From the NCBI RefSeq assembly GCF_900142295.1, contig NZ_FSRL01000001.1, positions 1,302,001-1,366,000 on the forward strand: a stretch of 64,000 bases of DNA, given 5' to 3'. The position numbers were made by a program, and so were the translations under genes. Origin of the DNA: Vannielia litorea (GTDB taxonomy: Bacteria > Pseudomonadota > Alphaproteobacteria > Rhodobacterales > Rhodobacteraceae). The notes beneath the pieces are model-generated. The model was not told where the DNA came from. It saw nothing but the letters and a program-made list of their open reading frames with translations, and ran no database searches. Below are positions 11,673 to 23,500 of this stretch, piece by piece (position 1 is the first letter of the stretch; every line of letters begins with the position of its first letter).

Positions 11673-11911
11673 GATCATCCCCATCTCCCACGCTGGTCCG
11701 TAATTCGCGTAAATCGCGCCTGAATCGGTTGACCCAGAGGCATCTCTCGGGGCTTACTGCTCGGGAGTTGCGAACAAGTTCATGATTTACAGCACTTTAT
11801 GCCGGGCCGCGCTTTCGGCCTGAAGGGCGTGCCGCAACCACTACCGCGCGGCGGCCGCACCAAATCGCAAGGGGAGGCGCCGGGGTTACAGGCGCCTGAA
11901 GGGAGGCGCAG

Positions 11912-12427
11912 ATGCGCTTGGGTTCAAGGCAGGGTGCCGCCGTGAGGGCGCGGTTCCTTGCCGTTTGCTGGCTGGCAGGGCTCGCGATCGGCGCCCCGCT
12001 CCATGCCGCCGAACAGACCTTCACCGACTGGCGCGTGGACTGCCCCGACGATGGGCGCGCCTGCACCGCCTCGACCACCAGCTTCGCCGAAGACCGCACC
12101 TGGCTCTCGACCCTGCGCATCCAGCCGGGCGCGGCGCAGGCGGATCTGCCGGTCCAGATCCTCGTGCCACCGGGCGTGCACCTCGCGTCGGGCCTCTTCG
12201 TGGCCGTGCCCGGCCTGCGGCTGGCCGAAGCGACCTACCTGACTTGCACCAACCAGGCCTGCGACGCCCGCGTGAGCATCTCCACCCGCCAGCTCGCGGG
12301 CTGGAAGCGGGCCCGCGCCGCCCGGCTGCGCTACCGCCCCTCGTCGACGGCGCCGCCAATCGAGTTCGACGTCTCGCTGATGGGCCTGACCGCGGCCTTG
12401 GGCGCCGCCGCGGAGGCCAGCCGATGA
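11912..12427 (+). CDS. IalB-family secreted protein, first gene of the TPS operon
   Basis: A 171-residue exported protein. After a signal peptide (hydrophobic core about residues 15-30, cleavage near HAA-E) comes an IalB (invasion-associated locus B) domain: the FTDWRVDC opening, a VPPGVHLASG strand, the second cysteine pair C-TNQA-C, and an SLMGLTAAL ending. Cys44, Cys51, Cys112 and Cys117 form the C-x6-C ... C-x4-C pattern seen in all three IalB proteins of this window, probably two disulfides. It has a GGGAGG site at 11901. Its stop overlaps the TpsB start by 4 bases, implying a shared function with the secretion pore. I saw no convincing promoter in the 239 bases upstream; a repeated AGGCGCC motif lies at 11875 and 11890. 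Confidence 0.82.
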   Translation: MRLGSRQGAAVRARFLAVCWLAGLAIGAPLHAAEQTFTDWRVDCPDDGRACTASTTSFAEDRTWLSTLRIQPGAAQADLPVQILVPPGVHLASGLFVAVPGLRLAEATYLTCTNQACDARVSISTRQLAGWKRARAARLRYRPSSTAPPIEFDVSLMGLTAALGAAAEASR

Positions 12428-13938
12428 ATCGCCTCGTCGCCGCCCTGCTGCTCGCGCTCGGCCTCTGCGCCAGCCCGCCCGCCATGGCCCAGAGCTTCCG
12501 CATCGAGGGCGTGGCGGTCGAACCCTCCGCCTATCTCCATCCCGACGTGATCGCCGATGTCACCGGCAAATACGTCAAGCGCCCGATCACCTTTGCCGAT
12601 CTCCAGCAGATGATCGCCGAGATCAACGGGCTCTATGCCGCCGCCGGCGTGCCGACCGCGCAGGCGGTGTTGCCGCCACAGGTGGTGAGCGACGGCATCC
12701 TGAAGGTCTCACTGGTCGAGGCCGAGATCGAGGAGGTGGAGTTCGTCGGCCTGCGCAACACCTCCGAACGCTTCCTGCGGCGCAACATCTCGCTGCCCGC
12801 AGGGGCCAAGCCGGATTACGACCGGATCGAACGCGACCTCCAGGTCTTCGACATCGCCCACGACATCTCGCCCCGGCTCAGCTTCGGGCCGGGCAGGGCA
12901 GTGGGCACCACCCGCGCCATCGTCACCGCCGAAGAGCCCAAGCGGTTCAGCATCACCGCCTCGGTCGACAACTTCGGCCGTCCCGAAACCGGCGAAGCCC
13001 GCGCCACCCTCTTCGGCCGCTGGTCCTCGGTCACCGGGGTGCGCGATACCCTGTCGTTCCAGCTCCAGGCCTCGCAGGGCGCAAAATCGGCCTCGCTCGG
13101 CTATTCGCGCCCCGTGGGCACCGGCGGCGGGCGGGTCGTGGCGACGCTCAGCTTCGCCCAGTCCGCCATCATCGGCGGCGAGTTCACCCCGGTCAGCATC
13201 GTCTCCGACTCCCTCGGCGGCAGTCTGTCGTATCGGCGGCCTGCCTGGGTCCGGCCCGATCGCTACTGGCTGCTCGAGGGCGGCGTCACCTTCGACAGCA
13301 CCGAGTCCACCATCGACGGCCTGACCTTCGCCGATGTGCGGCTCTGGGATGCGTTTCTCACCGCCCGCTACAACCGCCGGTATGACCGCGCGATCCTGGG
13401 GTTCAGCGCCGGGCTGCGGATCGGCCAGGCCGAGGCGCTCGGCACCTCCGAGACCGAGGGCAGCTACTGGCTGATCTACGGCGAAGGCACCTACGCCCGC
13501 CCGATCAACGACCGGTTCATGTTCAACGGCGCCCTGCGCTACCAATATGCCCACGGCCAGAACCTGCCCGTCGCCCGGCTCTTCACCGTGGGCGGCGTCG
13601 GCACCCTGCGCGGCTATCCCAACGATATCCGCGCGGGCGATTCCGGCGTGCTGGTCAACCTCCAGGTCTCCACCCGCAAGCCGATCACGCCCCGCACCAT
13701 GCCGCGCTGGAAGATCAGCCCCTTCGCCTTCGTCGATGCGGCGCTGGTCGTGCCCTACCGGGTCGACGGCGGCATCGACGGCGAGCAGGATCTGCTGGCC
13801 TCCTTCGGGGCAGGGGCCTCGGTGGCGGTCGGCAAGGCCAACGTTCTGGCCGTGGTCGGCGTACCGATCAAGGACACCCTCGGCTTCGACGAGGCCGGCA
13901 AACCGAGGTTCTATCTCGGTCTCGATTACAGCTTCTGA
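12424..13938 (+). CDS. two-partner secretion outer-membrane pore TpsB (ShlB/FhaC family)
   Basis: A 504-residue Omp85-superfamily transporter. A signal peptide (cleavage after about residue 23, AMA-Q) is followed by two POTRA domains (about 26-105 and 106-180) that capture the TpsA substrate in the periplasm, then a 16-strand beta barrel. The barrel contains the conserved pore-plug motif as LRGYPNDIRAGDSG around residues 397-410, equivalent to the VRGY motif of FhaC, and ends in the C-terminal Phe expected of outer-membrane barrels (YSF). The ATG at 12424 overlaps the IalB stop (ATGA). Its cargo is almost certainly the giant protein encoded two genes downstream. Function secure, symbol not assigned. 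Confidence 0.93.
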   Translation: MNRLVAALLLALGLCASPPAMAQSFRIEGVAVEPSAYLHPDVIADVTGKYVKRPITFADLQQMIAEINGLYAAAGVPTAQAVLPPQVVSDGILKVSLVEAEIEEVEFVGLRNTSERFLRRNISLPAGAKPDYDRIERDLQVFDIAHDISPRLSFGPGRAVGTTRAIVTAEEPKRFSITASVDNFGRPETGEARATLFGRWSSVTGVRDTLSFQLQASQGAKSASLGYSRPVGTGGGRVVATLSFAQSAIIGGEFTPVSIVSDSLGGSLSYRRPAWVRPDRYWLLEGGVTFDSTESTIDGLTFADVRLWDAFLTARYNRRYDRAILGFSAGLRIGQAEALGTSETEGSYWLIYGEGTYARPINDRFMFNGALRYQYAHGQNLPVARLFTVGGVGTLRGYPNDIRAGDSGVLVNLQVSTRKPITPRTMPRWKISPFAFVDAALVVPYRVDGGIDGEQDLLASFGAGASVAVGKANVLAVVGVPIKDTLGFDEAGKPRFYLGLDYSF

Positions 13939-13963
13939 GGCCCCCGATGCGTGAAACGAAAAC

Positions 13964-14524
13964 ATGGATGCACCACCGATGACCCACCTGGCCCCCTTCG
14001 CTCTCGCCCTCGCGCTCTGCCTGCCCTGCGCCACGGCCACCGCACAGGAGGCGACCGAGACCGCGCCCGAGGCCTCCGGGGAGGTCAGCAACAACACCGC
14101 CTTCGGCGACTGGATCGTGAGCTGCGAGGCCGTGACCACCCGCAAGACCGCCTGCAGCCTGGTGCAGGAACAGCGGCTCAAGGAGGGCGGCCAGCTGGTC
14201 GCCCGCTTCGTTGCCCTGCCGGTCTCCGACGGGGCGATCCTGCTCGCCCAGGTGCCGATGGGGGTCTACCTGCCGGGCGGGGCCGTCTATCGTTTCGCCG
14301 GCAACGAGGCGCTGGAGCAGCGCGAGATGATCTGGCAGCGCTGCGCCGAGAACGTCTGCGAGGCCGCCGCGCCGCTGAATGAAGAGGAGCTGGCCGTCTT
14401 CGCGGAGGAGGAGGCGCTGCTCTTTGGCTTCCGCCCCGCCGCCGAGGGCGAGCCGGTGATCCTGCGTGTCGACATCAGCCGCTTCGCCGAAGCGGTCGAA
14501 CAGCTGCGCGACAGCGCGGGCTGA
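13964..14524 (+). CDS. IalB-family secreted protein, between TpsB and TpsA
   Basis: A 186-residue exported protein with a signal peptide (hydrophobic core about residues 8-27, cleavage near ATA-Q) and a diverged IalB domain opening with FGDWIVSCE. Cysteines 54, 64, 127 and 132 repeat the C-x9-C ... C-x4-C layout of the family. The segment VPMGVYLPGG corresponds to the VPPG strand of IalB. The C-terminal half is unusually acidic (NEEELAVFAEEEALLF). It sits 25 bases after the pore gene and 58 bases before the TpsA start, inside what looks like one transcript. An alternative start is Met6 at 13979. A periplasmic accessory role in TpsA export is inferred from position only. Confidence 0.78.
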   Translation: MDAPPMTHLAPFALALALCLPCATATAQEATETAPEASGEVSNNTAFGDWIVSCEAVTTRKTACSLVQEQRLKEGGQLVARFVALPVSDGAILLAQVPMGVYLPGGAVYRFAGNEALEQREMIWQRCAENVCEAAAPLNEEELAVFAEEEALLFGFRPAAEGEPVILRVDISRFAEAVEQLRDSAG

Positions 14525-14582
14525 AGGAGGCGGGCGCAGGAGAGTTTTCCGCGCCCGAAACGAAACTGAAGGGGCGGTAGCC

Positions 14583-17500
14583 ATGACCAGCCAGAGCGAA
14601 CGGACAATCGGGGCAGGCGCCCCTGCGCGGGCGGGGGCCCTGCGCTGGCCCGGCACGCGCCGCGCCCTCGCCGGGCTGCTCGGCACGGTCTCCTTCGCCG
14701 CCATGCAGGTGCTTCCGGCCGCGGCCCAGGTGGTTCCGGTTGCCGGTAGCGGCACCACCGTCTCTGCCCCCTCCGGTGCCGTGACGGTCGAAACCTCCAA
14801 CGTCCGCAGCGGCACCGCCTACAACCAGTTCGAGAGCTTCAACGTCGGTGCCAGCACCACCGTCGACCTCTACCAGCCCGTCAATGCCACGGCCCTGGTC
14901 AACATCATCCGCAGCGGCGGCGGCCCCTCGCAGATCGACGGCACGGTCAATGCCCGCTGGGGCCTCCCCGGTGCCAGTGTGATCGGCGGCAACGTCTATT
15001 TCGTCAACGCCGACGGCTTCGTGGTGTCGAGCTCCGGTGTCATCAACGCCGGCCACCTCACGCTCACCACGCCGACCACCGGCTTTGTCGACGACCTGAC
15101 CGCCGAGGCCAACGGCAATGTCGTCATCGGCTCGCCCACGCAAACCCTCTTTGCCGGCGGCGAGCCGCTGAACCCCAGTGCCGAGATCGAGATGCTGGGC
15201 GAGATCAACGCCTCCCGGCTCGACATGCGCGCAGGCCTCAGGATGATCGCCGACGGCCGCATCAGCGTGTCGACCAGCGCGTCGACCGGCCGCATCGACC
15301 CGGCGGTGAACATCCAGGGCGTGCCCACCGCGGGCGGGGTCCAGATCGGCGCGGGCGGGGTGATCCGGCTGGTGTCGGGCGGGGCGATGGAGGTGCGCGG
15401 CCAGGTCAGCGCCAAGGGCGACACCGCCGGGCTCCTGCCGCACGGCGGCCTCGTCGAAGGCATTGCCGGGGGCGAGCTCACCCTCGGCGGCGGCATCGAC
15501 GTGAGCAACGGCGCGGGCGACGCGGGCTCGGTCATGATGTTCACCACCGGCTCCGCCGTGATGGAGCCCGCCCTCGACATCACCGCAAGCTCCACCGGCG
15601 GCGCGGGCGGCTTCTTCGCGCTGCGCGCCGTGGGCGACGTGCGCGATGCGCAGGGTGCGATCAACACCGGCAGTGGCGGTGAAGGCTTCATCCTGGGCGA
15701 GAACGTCACCGTCACCGGCAACCTCACCACCGGCGGCGGCTCGCTCGGCATTCGCGGCACCCGCAAGGTCACCGTGGCCGAGAACGCCGCCATCTCCACC
15801 CGCGCGCCCGGCGCGGCCGATCCCTTCCTCGGCGATCCGGGCACCGGCGCGGCGGGCGACCTCGTCATCTCCTCCCGCGAGATCGACGTGCAATCGGGCG
15901 CGATCCTGCGGGCCGACAGCGCCAGCGCCGACGGCGGCGGCTTCCTCGGGCTCATCGCGCGCAACACCAACACCGGCATCGCCTGGGCGATCAACCCCGA
16001 ATCCGAGGTCGCCAGGGTCACCATCGACAGCGCCAGCCTCACCGGCGGCGCGGTGGTCATCAGCGCCGTGGCCAAGGCCTCCAACAGCCTTGGCGCGATC
16101 GACGAGGCCGTGGAGGCCACGCAGGTCGAGGAGATGGAGGCCGCCACGCCCGAGGCCCAGTTCGAGCAGATGCTGGAAGACACGCTCCTCACCGTCACAC
16201 AGGTCTTCGAGCGCGGCATCACCACGCTGAACGGCCTCGTCCCGGTCCAGGTGCAGGTGCTCACCGCCGACGCCAGCGTCACCATCTCCGACAGCGACAT
16301 CACCGCCAACGGCAACTGGCACCCGATCAGCGCCAGCGTGCAGAACGAAACGCCCGAATTTGCCTCCAACGGCTATCTCCAGAGCGATGGCCTGCGCGAG
16401 GACGAATACGAGTTCCTTGCCGCAAGCTCCTGGTTCGACACGCTGCTGGGCGACAACGCCTACCAGATGCGCCTCTCGCTGCCCTCGGTCTTCGACGGCA
16501 CCAGCGACAGCCTTGTGATCCATAGCCACGCCGAAACCGCCCTGTCGATCTCGCCCCTGGCCTACGGCCTCGGCGTCTCGGTGGCCTCCACCGATACCAG
16601 GTCGCAGGTCAGCATCTCGCAGTCCGACCTCGCCACCGAGGCGGGCAACATCCGCCTCGCCTCCACCGCGCTCGAGAACCACACGGTCAACATCGCCGCC
16701 AAGAAAATCGCCAACGGCGCGGGGGCGGTCGCGGTGACCGTCCGCAACCTCGCCAACCAGCTCGTCGTGGATGGCGGCTCCATCGCCAGCGCCGGGCGGC
16801 TCGATGCCGGGGCCTTCACCGGCCGCACGCTCTCCACCAGCACCGTGGCCAATTCCGGGGCCGAGGGCCGGCTCGCCGTGGCCGTGGTGGTCGATATCTC
16901 GCAGGGCCTCACCGAGGCAGCACTCGGCGGCACCGTCACGGCGGCCGGCGATGTGGCCGTCGAGGCCGAGACCCTGTTCTTCGATGTCAGCCATGCCACC
17001 ACCGCCACCATGGGCCTGGCCAACGTCCAGCGGGCAATCAACAACCACCGCAACAACAACAACGGCGTCACCAGCTTTGCCAATGCCCTGCGCAACAGCT
17101 CGTCGGGCAGCACGCCCGACCCCAACCGCAAGCCGCATTTCGGCCTCGGCGTGGCGGTCAACCTGCAGCTGTCGCACGACACCACCCGCGCCACCATCGG
17201 CGGCAGCTACCACGACTTCGCCGACCATGCCGTGACCCTCGCGCTCGACCCGACCAGCGTCACCACCCCGAGCGGCGCGGTCACGGTCAACTCCGCCTTC
17301 CGCTTCGCCGATCGCGGCTTCGAGGGCGGCGGCGGCTTCACCCGCTCCACTTCGGCGGCCTTCGGCAAGCTCACGCTGGCCCTGCAATACATGGTCACCC
17401 GGCATAACAACAATCCGGCCAACGCCAACGACCAGGTGACCGAAGACGAGCTTCTGGGCCGCTTCTCCAACGCCCTCATGCTCAACGTCTCGCTCTCGTC

Positions 17501-20500
17501 GATGGTGGGCGAGACCACCGCCGAGATCGGCGCCAACGCCACCGTCAACGCCGCCTCGCTCGACGTGAACGCGCTCACCCGCTACCCCAACACCAATCCG
17601 GTGGAGTCTCTGGTCAACCAGTGGGAAACCTACGTCGATCAGGTCACCACCTACGAGCCTGTGCAGGACGCCGGCGCTCCCAATCCGCCCGAGCCCGCCG
17701 CACCGCCCGCGCCCGACCTCGCCGGCTTCATCGACATCGTGAACCCGCTCACCTACCTGACGACCGACAGCAAGGCCAAGGGCGAGGCCCCCGTGGCCGA
17801 TGACCGTGTGGTGGTGCCGGGCGAAGAGCAGCAGCTCGCCATCGGCCTCACGCTCACCTACTTCAACACCGACAACACCACCGAGGCGGTGATCCGCGAG
17901 GGGGCACAGGTCACGCTCTCCTCCGAGGCCAGCGTGACGGCACTTCAGGAGGCGCTCTTCCTGCATGTCACCAACCTGCCAAAGAAAAACCCGCTCGGCG
18001 GCACCGCCAAGGTGAACGACAGCATCGGCGGCGGCATCCACTTCGGCCGCACCGTCAGCGACGTGCGCGCCGAGATCGAGTCGGGCGCCGCCGTCACCGT
18101 CACCGCAGGCGATCTCGACGTCACCGCAACCAACCGCAACATCGTCGCCAGCCTCGCCTATTCCGGCGGGCAGGGCTCCGACGTGGCGGTCAACGCCTCC
18201 ATCGCGGCCCAGGTCAACGAGGTCGATACCCTGGCCCGCATCGGCGAGGCCGCCGAGGTGGTGGCCCAGGACGTGCGCATCACCGCCACCGACAATTCGG
18301 TCACCTGGTCCTCCGCCGGCGCGATCACCGGCTCCGAGAACGTGGGCGTCGGCGCCTCGGGCGTCTTCAACTTCAACAGCCGCACCATCTGGGCCGGCAT
18401 CGGCCCGGCCAACCGAGAGGCCCCGCTCTCCGCCGCCTCCGTCACCGTCGTCGATGCCGACACGCTCACCATCCTCGCCGAGAACAACGCCACCGACATC
18501 GCCGTGGGCGTCGCGGGCACCAAGGTCGTCGGCAAGCCCGACCCCGAGCCGCAACAGTCGCCGCCACCCAACGACGAAGACGATGACATGATCATCCCGA
18601 CGTGGCTCTTCGACGACGAGGAGAACGACGCCGCCGCCGCGCAGCAGAACGTCTCCACCCCCGCCGACCAGGAGGGCCAGCAACAGCAGTCCGGCTGGGC
18701 CGTCTCCGGCGCGGCGGTGCTGAACCTCACCCTCGACAGCGAAACCTCCGCCGAGATCCTCTCGGCCAACCGGGTCGCCCTCTCCGGCGATCTCACCCTG
18801 ACCGCCCGCAGCAACGCCACCAGTGTCAATGTCGGCGGCGCCGTCTCCGCCGGGCTCGGCGCGGACAAGGATACCAATGCGCTGGCCGGAGCCTTCGCCA
18901 TCCACGTCGAAGACCGCAAGCTGCGCAGCCGCATCGTGGGGGCCGAGATCGAGGCGGGCAACGTCACCCTCAAGGCCGAAGACCTCGCCACCGTGGTCAA
19001 CATCGCCGTCGGCGGGGCAGGAACGTCGCGCGGCGACATCGCGCTCGCGGGCTCCGTCGCCTGGGCGCATATCGGCGGCGAAACCACCGTCGAGCTGCTC
19101 GATGCGCAGATCATCTCCGCCGCGCTCGTCCTCGACGCCGACGACACCTCGACCACCGTGAGCGTCGGCGGCGCCGTGGGCATCAACATGGATGCCACCC
19201 AGGGCTACGGCGTGGGCGTCGGCGTGGCGGTGAACACCATCAACCGCAGCGCGCTGGCCAAGGTCGGCGGCACGGGCTCCGTCACCACCGGGGCCCTCAG
19301 CCTCACCGCCGACAGCACCCAGTCGATCTACGCCTTCGCCACCTCGGCGGGTGTCGGCAAGACCGGCCTCGCGGGCTCGATCTCCGTCAACACCATCACC
19401 GGCGGCGCCAGGGCTCATGTGCTCGGCACATCCGGGGTCAACTTCGGCGTCAGCGCCGACAGCGTGCTGATCGACGCCCTCGAAACCAACACCATCTTCG
19501 CCCTCGGCGGCGCGCTCGCGGGCGGGCGCAGCACCGCCGTCGGCGGCGCGCTCACCGTCAACGTGGTGACCGACGGCACCGAGGCCCGGCTCGACCATGC
19601 CAGCGTCTCCGGCAACGGCGGTGACCTCGGCGCCGTCACCCTCGACAGCGACAGCACCAGCACGATCACCACCATCGCCGTGGCCGGGGCCGCGGCCCTC
19701 GATGGCAATGCCGCCGGCATCGGACTTTCCGTCAACGAGATCACCGCCGGAACCCTCGCCTCGCTCGAGGGCTCCACTGTCACCGATGCGGCCGTGATCC
19801 TCGCCACCGCCGACGGCGCCCGGACGATCCGCAGCCTCGGCGGCGGTGCGGCGGCCTCGGGGCGGGGCGCGGCAGGGGTCGCGGCCACCGTCAACCTGCT
19901 GCTCGGCAACGACACCAAGGTGGTGCTCGACGGCGCCACGCTCTCCACCCGCGATGGCGGCGCGCTCACCGCCACCGCCACGGCGGCCGGCGAGATCGCC
20001 TCGCTCGCGGTCGGCCTCTCCGCCTCGCAAGACACCTCCATCGGCGGCGCGGTGACGGTCAACGTCACCACGGCCCAGACCGGCGTTTCAGCCACCGCAG
20101 CCTCGCTCACCGCCGATGGCGCCCTGGCGCTCTCGGCCACCGACAGCGCCACCATCTCCAGCCTTGCGGGCGGAGCCGCGCTCTCGGTCGGCGGCAACGG
20201 CGTGGGCGGCGCGGTCGCGGCAAATTTCATCGCCCACGATACCAGCGTGGTCGCCAACGGCGGCAGCCTCACGGGCGAGGGCATCAGCCTCTCCGCCGGC
20301 AACACCGCGCTGCTGCAAAGCATGGCCGTGGGCCTCGCGGGCGGCAGCTCCAACGCCGTCTCCGGCTCCATCGCCATCGGCGACATCGGCAACACCACCC
20401 GCGCCCAGGCCGCAGGAACCACCCTCGCGGGCGGCAGCGGCGCCATCTCGGTCACCGCCACCCGTACCGGCGACATCGACATCCTCGCAGGCAGCGCGGC

Positions 20501-23500
20501 GGTCGGCGGCACCAACGCCGTCGGCGCGGCCCTCACCGTCGCCACGCTTCACGGCGGGGTCACCGCCGATGTCATCGCCAGCGGGGCCGTCACCGGCAGC
20601 GCGCTCGGCGTCTCCGCCAGCAAGACCGGCACCATCGACGCGCTGGCCGTGGCCGGTGCCGTGGGGACAGGCGGGGCAGGCGGCGCGGGATCGCTCGTCT
20701 ACACCCAGATCGGCCGCCCCGGCACCTCCGGCCCCTCCGTCGAGCCGCTGCCCGGCGGCGACCCCGACGAGGACCCGCTGGGCGATGGCCAGCAGGCCGT
20801 GGCAGAGGCCCGCGACGCCGCCATCACCGACCTCGCCAGCACCCTTGCCGGCACCACCTCCGTCACCGCGGGCGACCTCGCTCTCGCGCTCGATACCGAT
20901 GACGTGGTGCGCGCCCGCGTCGAGCTGACCGGCCCCGCACCCTCGCTCCCCGCGCTGACCCTCACCACCACCGACACCGCCGAAACCCGCTCGCTGGCGG
21001 GCGCGGTCGGGGTTGGCGTGTCCTCCGCGGGGTTCGGCGCAGGCATCGCCGTCAACCTGCTCTTCGGCAAGGCCGAGTCCGAGCTGATCCTGCCGGCGGG
21101 CGAAACCGCCACCGCCGCTGGGGTCGTCACCCTGACCACCACCCAGACCGGCACCGTCAGCACCGCAGGTGTGGCGGGCGGCGGCGGCGGCTCTGTCGGC
21201 GGCGCCGGCTCGATCACCGTCAACGTGATGAACCGCCAGGCCTCGGCCCGCATCGCCGGGGCCTCCGCCGACGACGGCACCACCCTCGCCACCAACGGCG
21301 GCAACGTCGCGCTCTCCGTCACCCAGGGCGGCACGATCTCTTCGCTCGCCGGCTCCGTTGGGATCGGCGCCAACGCGGGCTTCGGCGGGGCCATCGCCGT
21401 CAACGTCATGTCCGACGATGCCGCCGCGACGGTTGAAGACATCACCGTGACCACCGCCTCCGACGCCGCGCTGCCCGCCAGCCCGCTCGCCGGTGCGGGC
21501 GCGCTCTCGATCTCCGCAGACCAGACGATGACCCTCGGCACCCTCGCCGCCGCCGTCGCGGGCAGCGGCACCGGCGGCTCCTTCGCGGGCTCCATCGGCG
21601 TGAACATCGCCGATGGCGAGGTCACCGCCACCCTGCGCCGCGCCACCGCGCGCGCCTCCGCAGTTACCGTCGAGGCCAGCGCCACCCCCACGCTCACCGG
21701 CATCGCCGGGGCGATCTCGGGCAGCGCCACCGTGGCGGCCGGGGTGGGCATCGTCACCAATGTCACCCGCCAGACCGTGCGCGCCGATGTCGACAGCGCC
21801 ACGGTGCGCGCCACCGGCGCCGTGCAGGTGCGCGCCAGCGCCACCGGCACTTTTTCGGGCAATGCTATTTCCGGCGCGGGTTCCGGCACCGCCGCCGTCA
21901 CCGGCTCGGGCATCGGCAACTCCGCCGAGAACACGGTCGAGGCCCTGGTGCGCGACACCGACACCGTCGCCACCGGCCTCGACGTGGGCAGCGATATCGC
22001 CACTTCCGGCTCCGTGCTGATCGCGGCGCAGGCCAGCAACACCATTTCGCTCCTTGCCGGCACCGATGAAACCCCCGGCATTTCGGTCAACTTCGCCGGT
22101 GGCGGGGTTGCGGGCGTGGGCGCCTCCGTCACCGTCAACACTCTCGCCAACAAGGTAAAATCCGCCATCGAAGGCAACACCTCTGTGATCGGCCTCGGCT
22201 ACACCGGCGTCTCCCACAACGGCAGTTTCGACTACGGCGTGACCGTGGCCGCCGACGCCGCCAGCACCATTGACATGGTCACCGCCAATGGCGCGGTGGG
22301 CGGCGTGGCGGGCGTGGCGGCGCTCTTCAGCTTCAACCTGATCGACGACAGCGCCCGCGTGGTCGTGGGCGAGACCGGGCAGGGCACTCTGGTGCGGATC
22401 AACCCCGATGCCGCCGGCCTCGCCGCCCAGATCGGGGTCGAGACCGCCGCCCCGATCCAGGACACCCGTCTGCGGGCCGCCACCTCCGGCGATGTCACCG
22501 CCGTCGTCGCCAACGTCGCCATCGGCGGCAAGGCCGGGGTCGGTGCGGGCTCCGGCAACACGCTGGCCACCAGCCTCTCCGAGGTCGCCGTCGGCGAGGC
22601 CCTGCTGGAGGCCCGAGACGACATCACGCTCGACAGCAGCGCCACGACCAACCTGGAAACCGTCACCCTCGGCCTCGCCGGCGGTTTCGTCGGCGTCTCG
22701 GCCAATGCCTCGGTCAACCGGATCGGCGCGCAGGCCCTCGTCACCCTCGACGGGGCCAGCCTGGACGCGGGCGATGATCTGCGCATCAAGGCCCTGGTCG
22801 ACAGCGACAGCTTCGGCCTCGCCGGTGCGGCCTCGGGCGGGGTCGTGGGCGCCTCGGGCGGCGTGCAGGTCACGCTCTTCGACTCCACCTCCAAGATCTC
22901 CGTGGGCGGGGGCACGAGCAGCCGCAGCGGCGGGCTCGACTCCGGCCGGGATATGACCCTCGAGGCCGAAACCGACCTCACCGCCAGCGGCAACGCCGTC
23001 TCCGGTGCCGTCGGCGGGGCCGCGCTGGCGCTCGCCGCCAATATCTCGCTGATCGAGGCCGAAACCGCCGTCGATATCGGCGCCGGCCAGACCCTGACCT
23101 CGCAACAGGCGCTCACCCTCCGCGCCAAGGACACCGCCCTCATCACCTCCCTCGCCGGATCGGTCGGGGGCGGGGCGCTCGGCGTCGGGGCCTCGCTCGA
23201 TTACGTCAACTTCGCCGGCACCACCCGCGTCTCCGTCGGCGAGGGCGCGCTGCTCGAGGCCGATCCGGGCGCCACAGGCCTCTCCAACCCGCTCGGCTCC
23301 AGCCAGAACCTCACCATCGAGGCGCTCTCCCGGCGCGACGTCTCCAGCTCCGTGGTCGCCATCGGCGCGGGCGGGCTCTCCTTCTCCGGCGCGGTCTCCA
23401 TCGTCGAGATGGGGGCGCATGCGCAGGACGAGCAAGACGACAAGCGCGGCGAGTTCCTCGCCGATGCCCAGACCGAGCTCGGCGCCGGGCAAGACGGCGA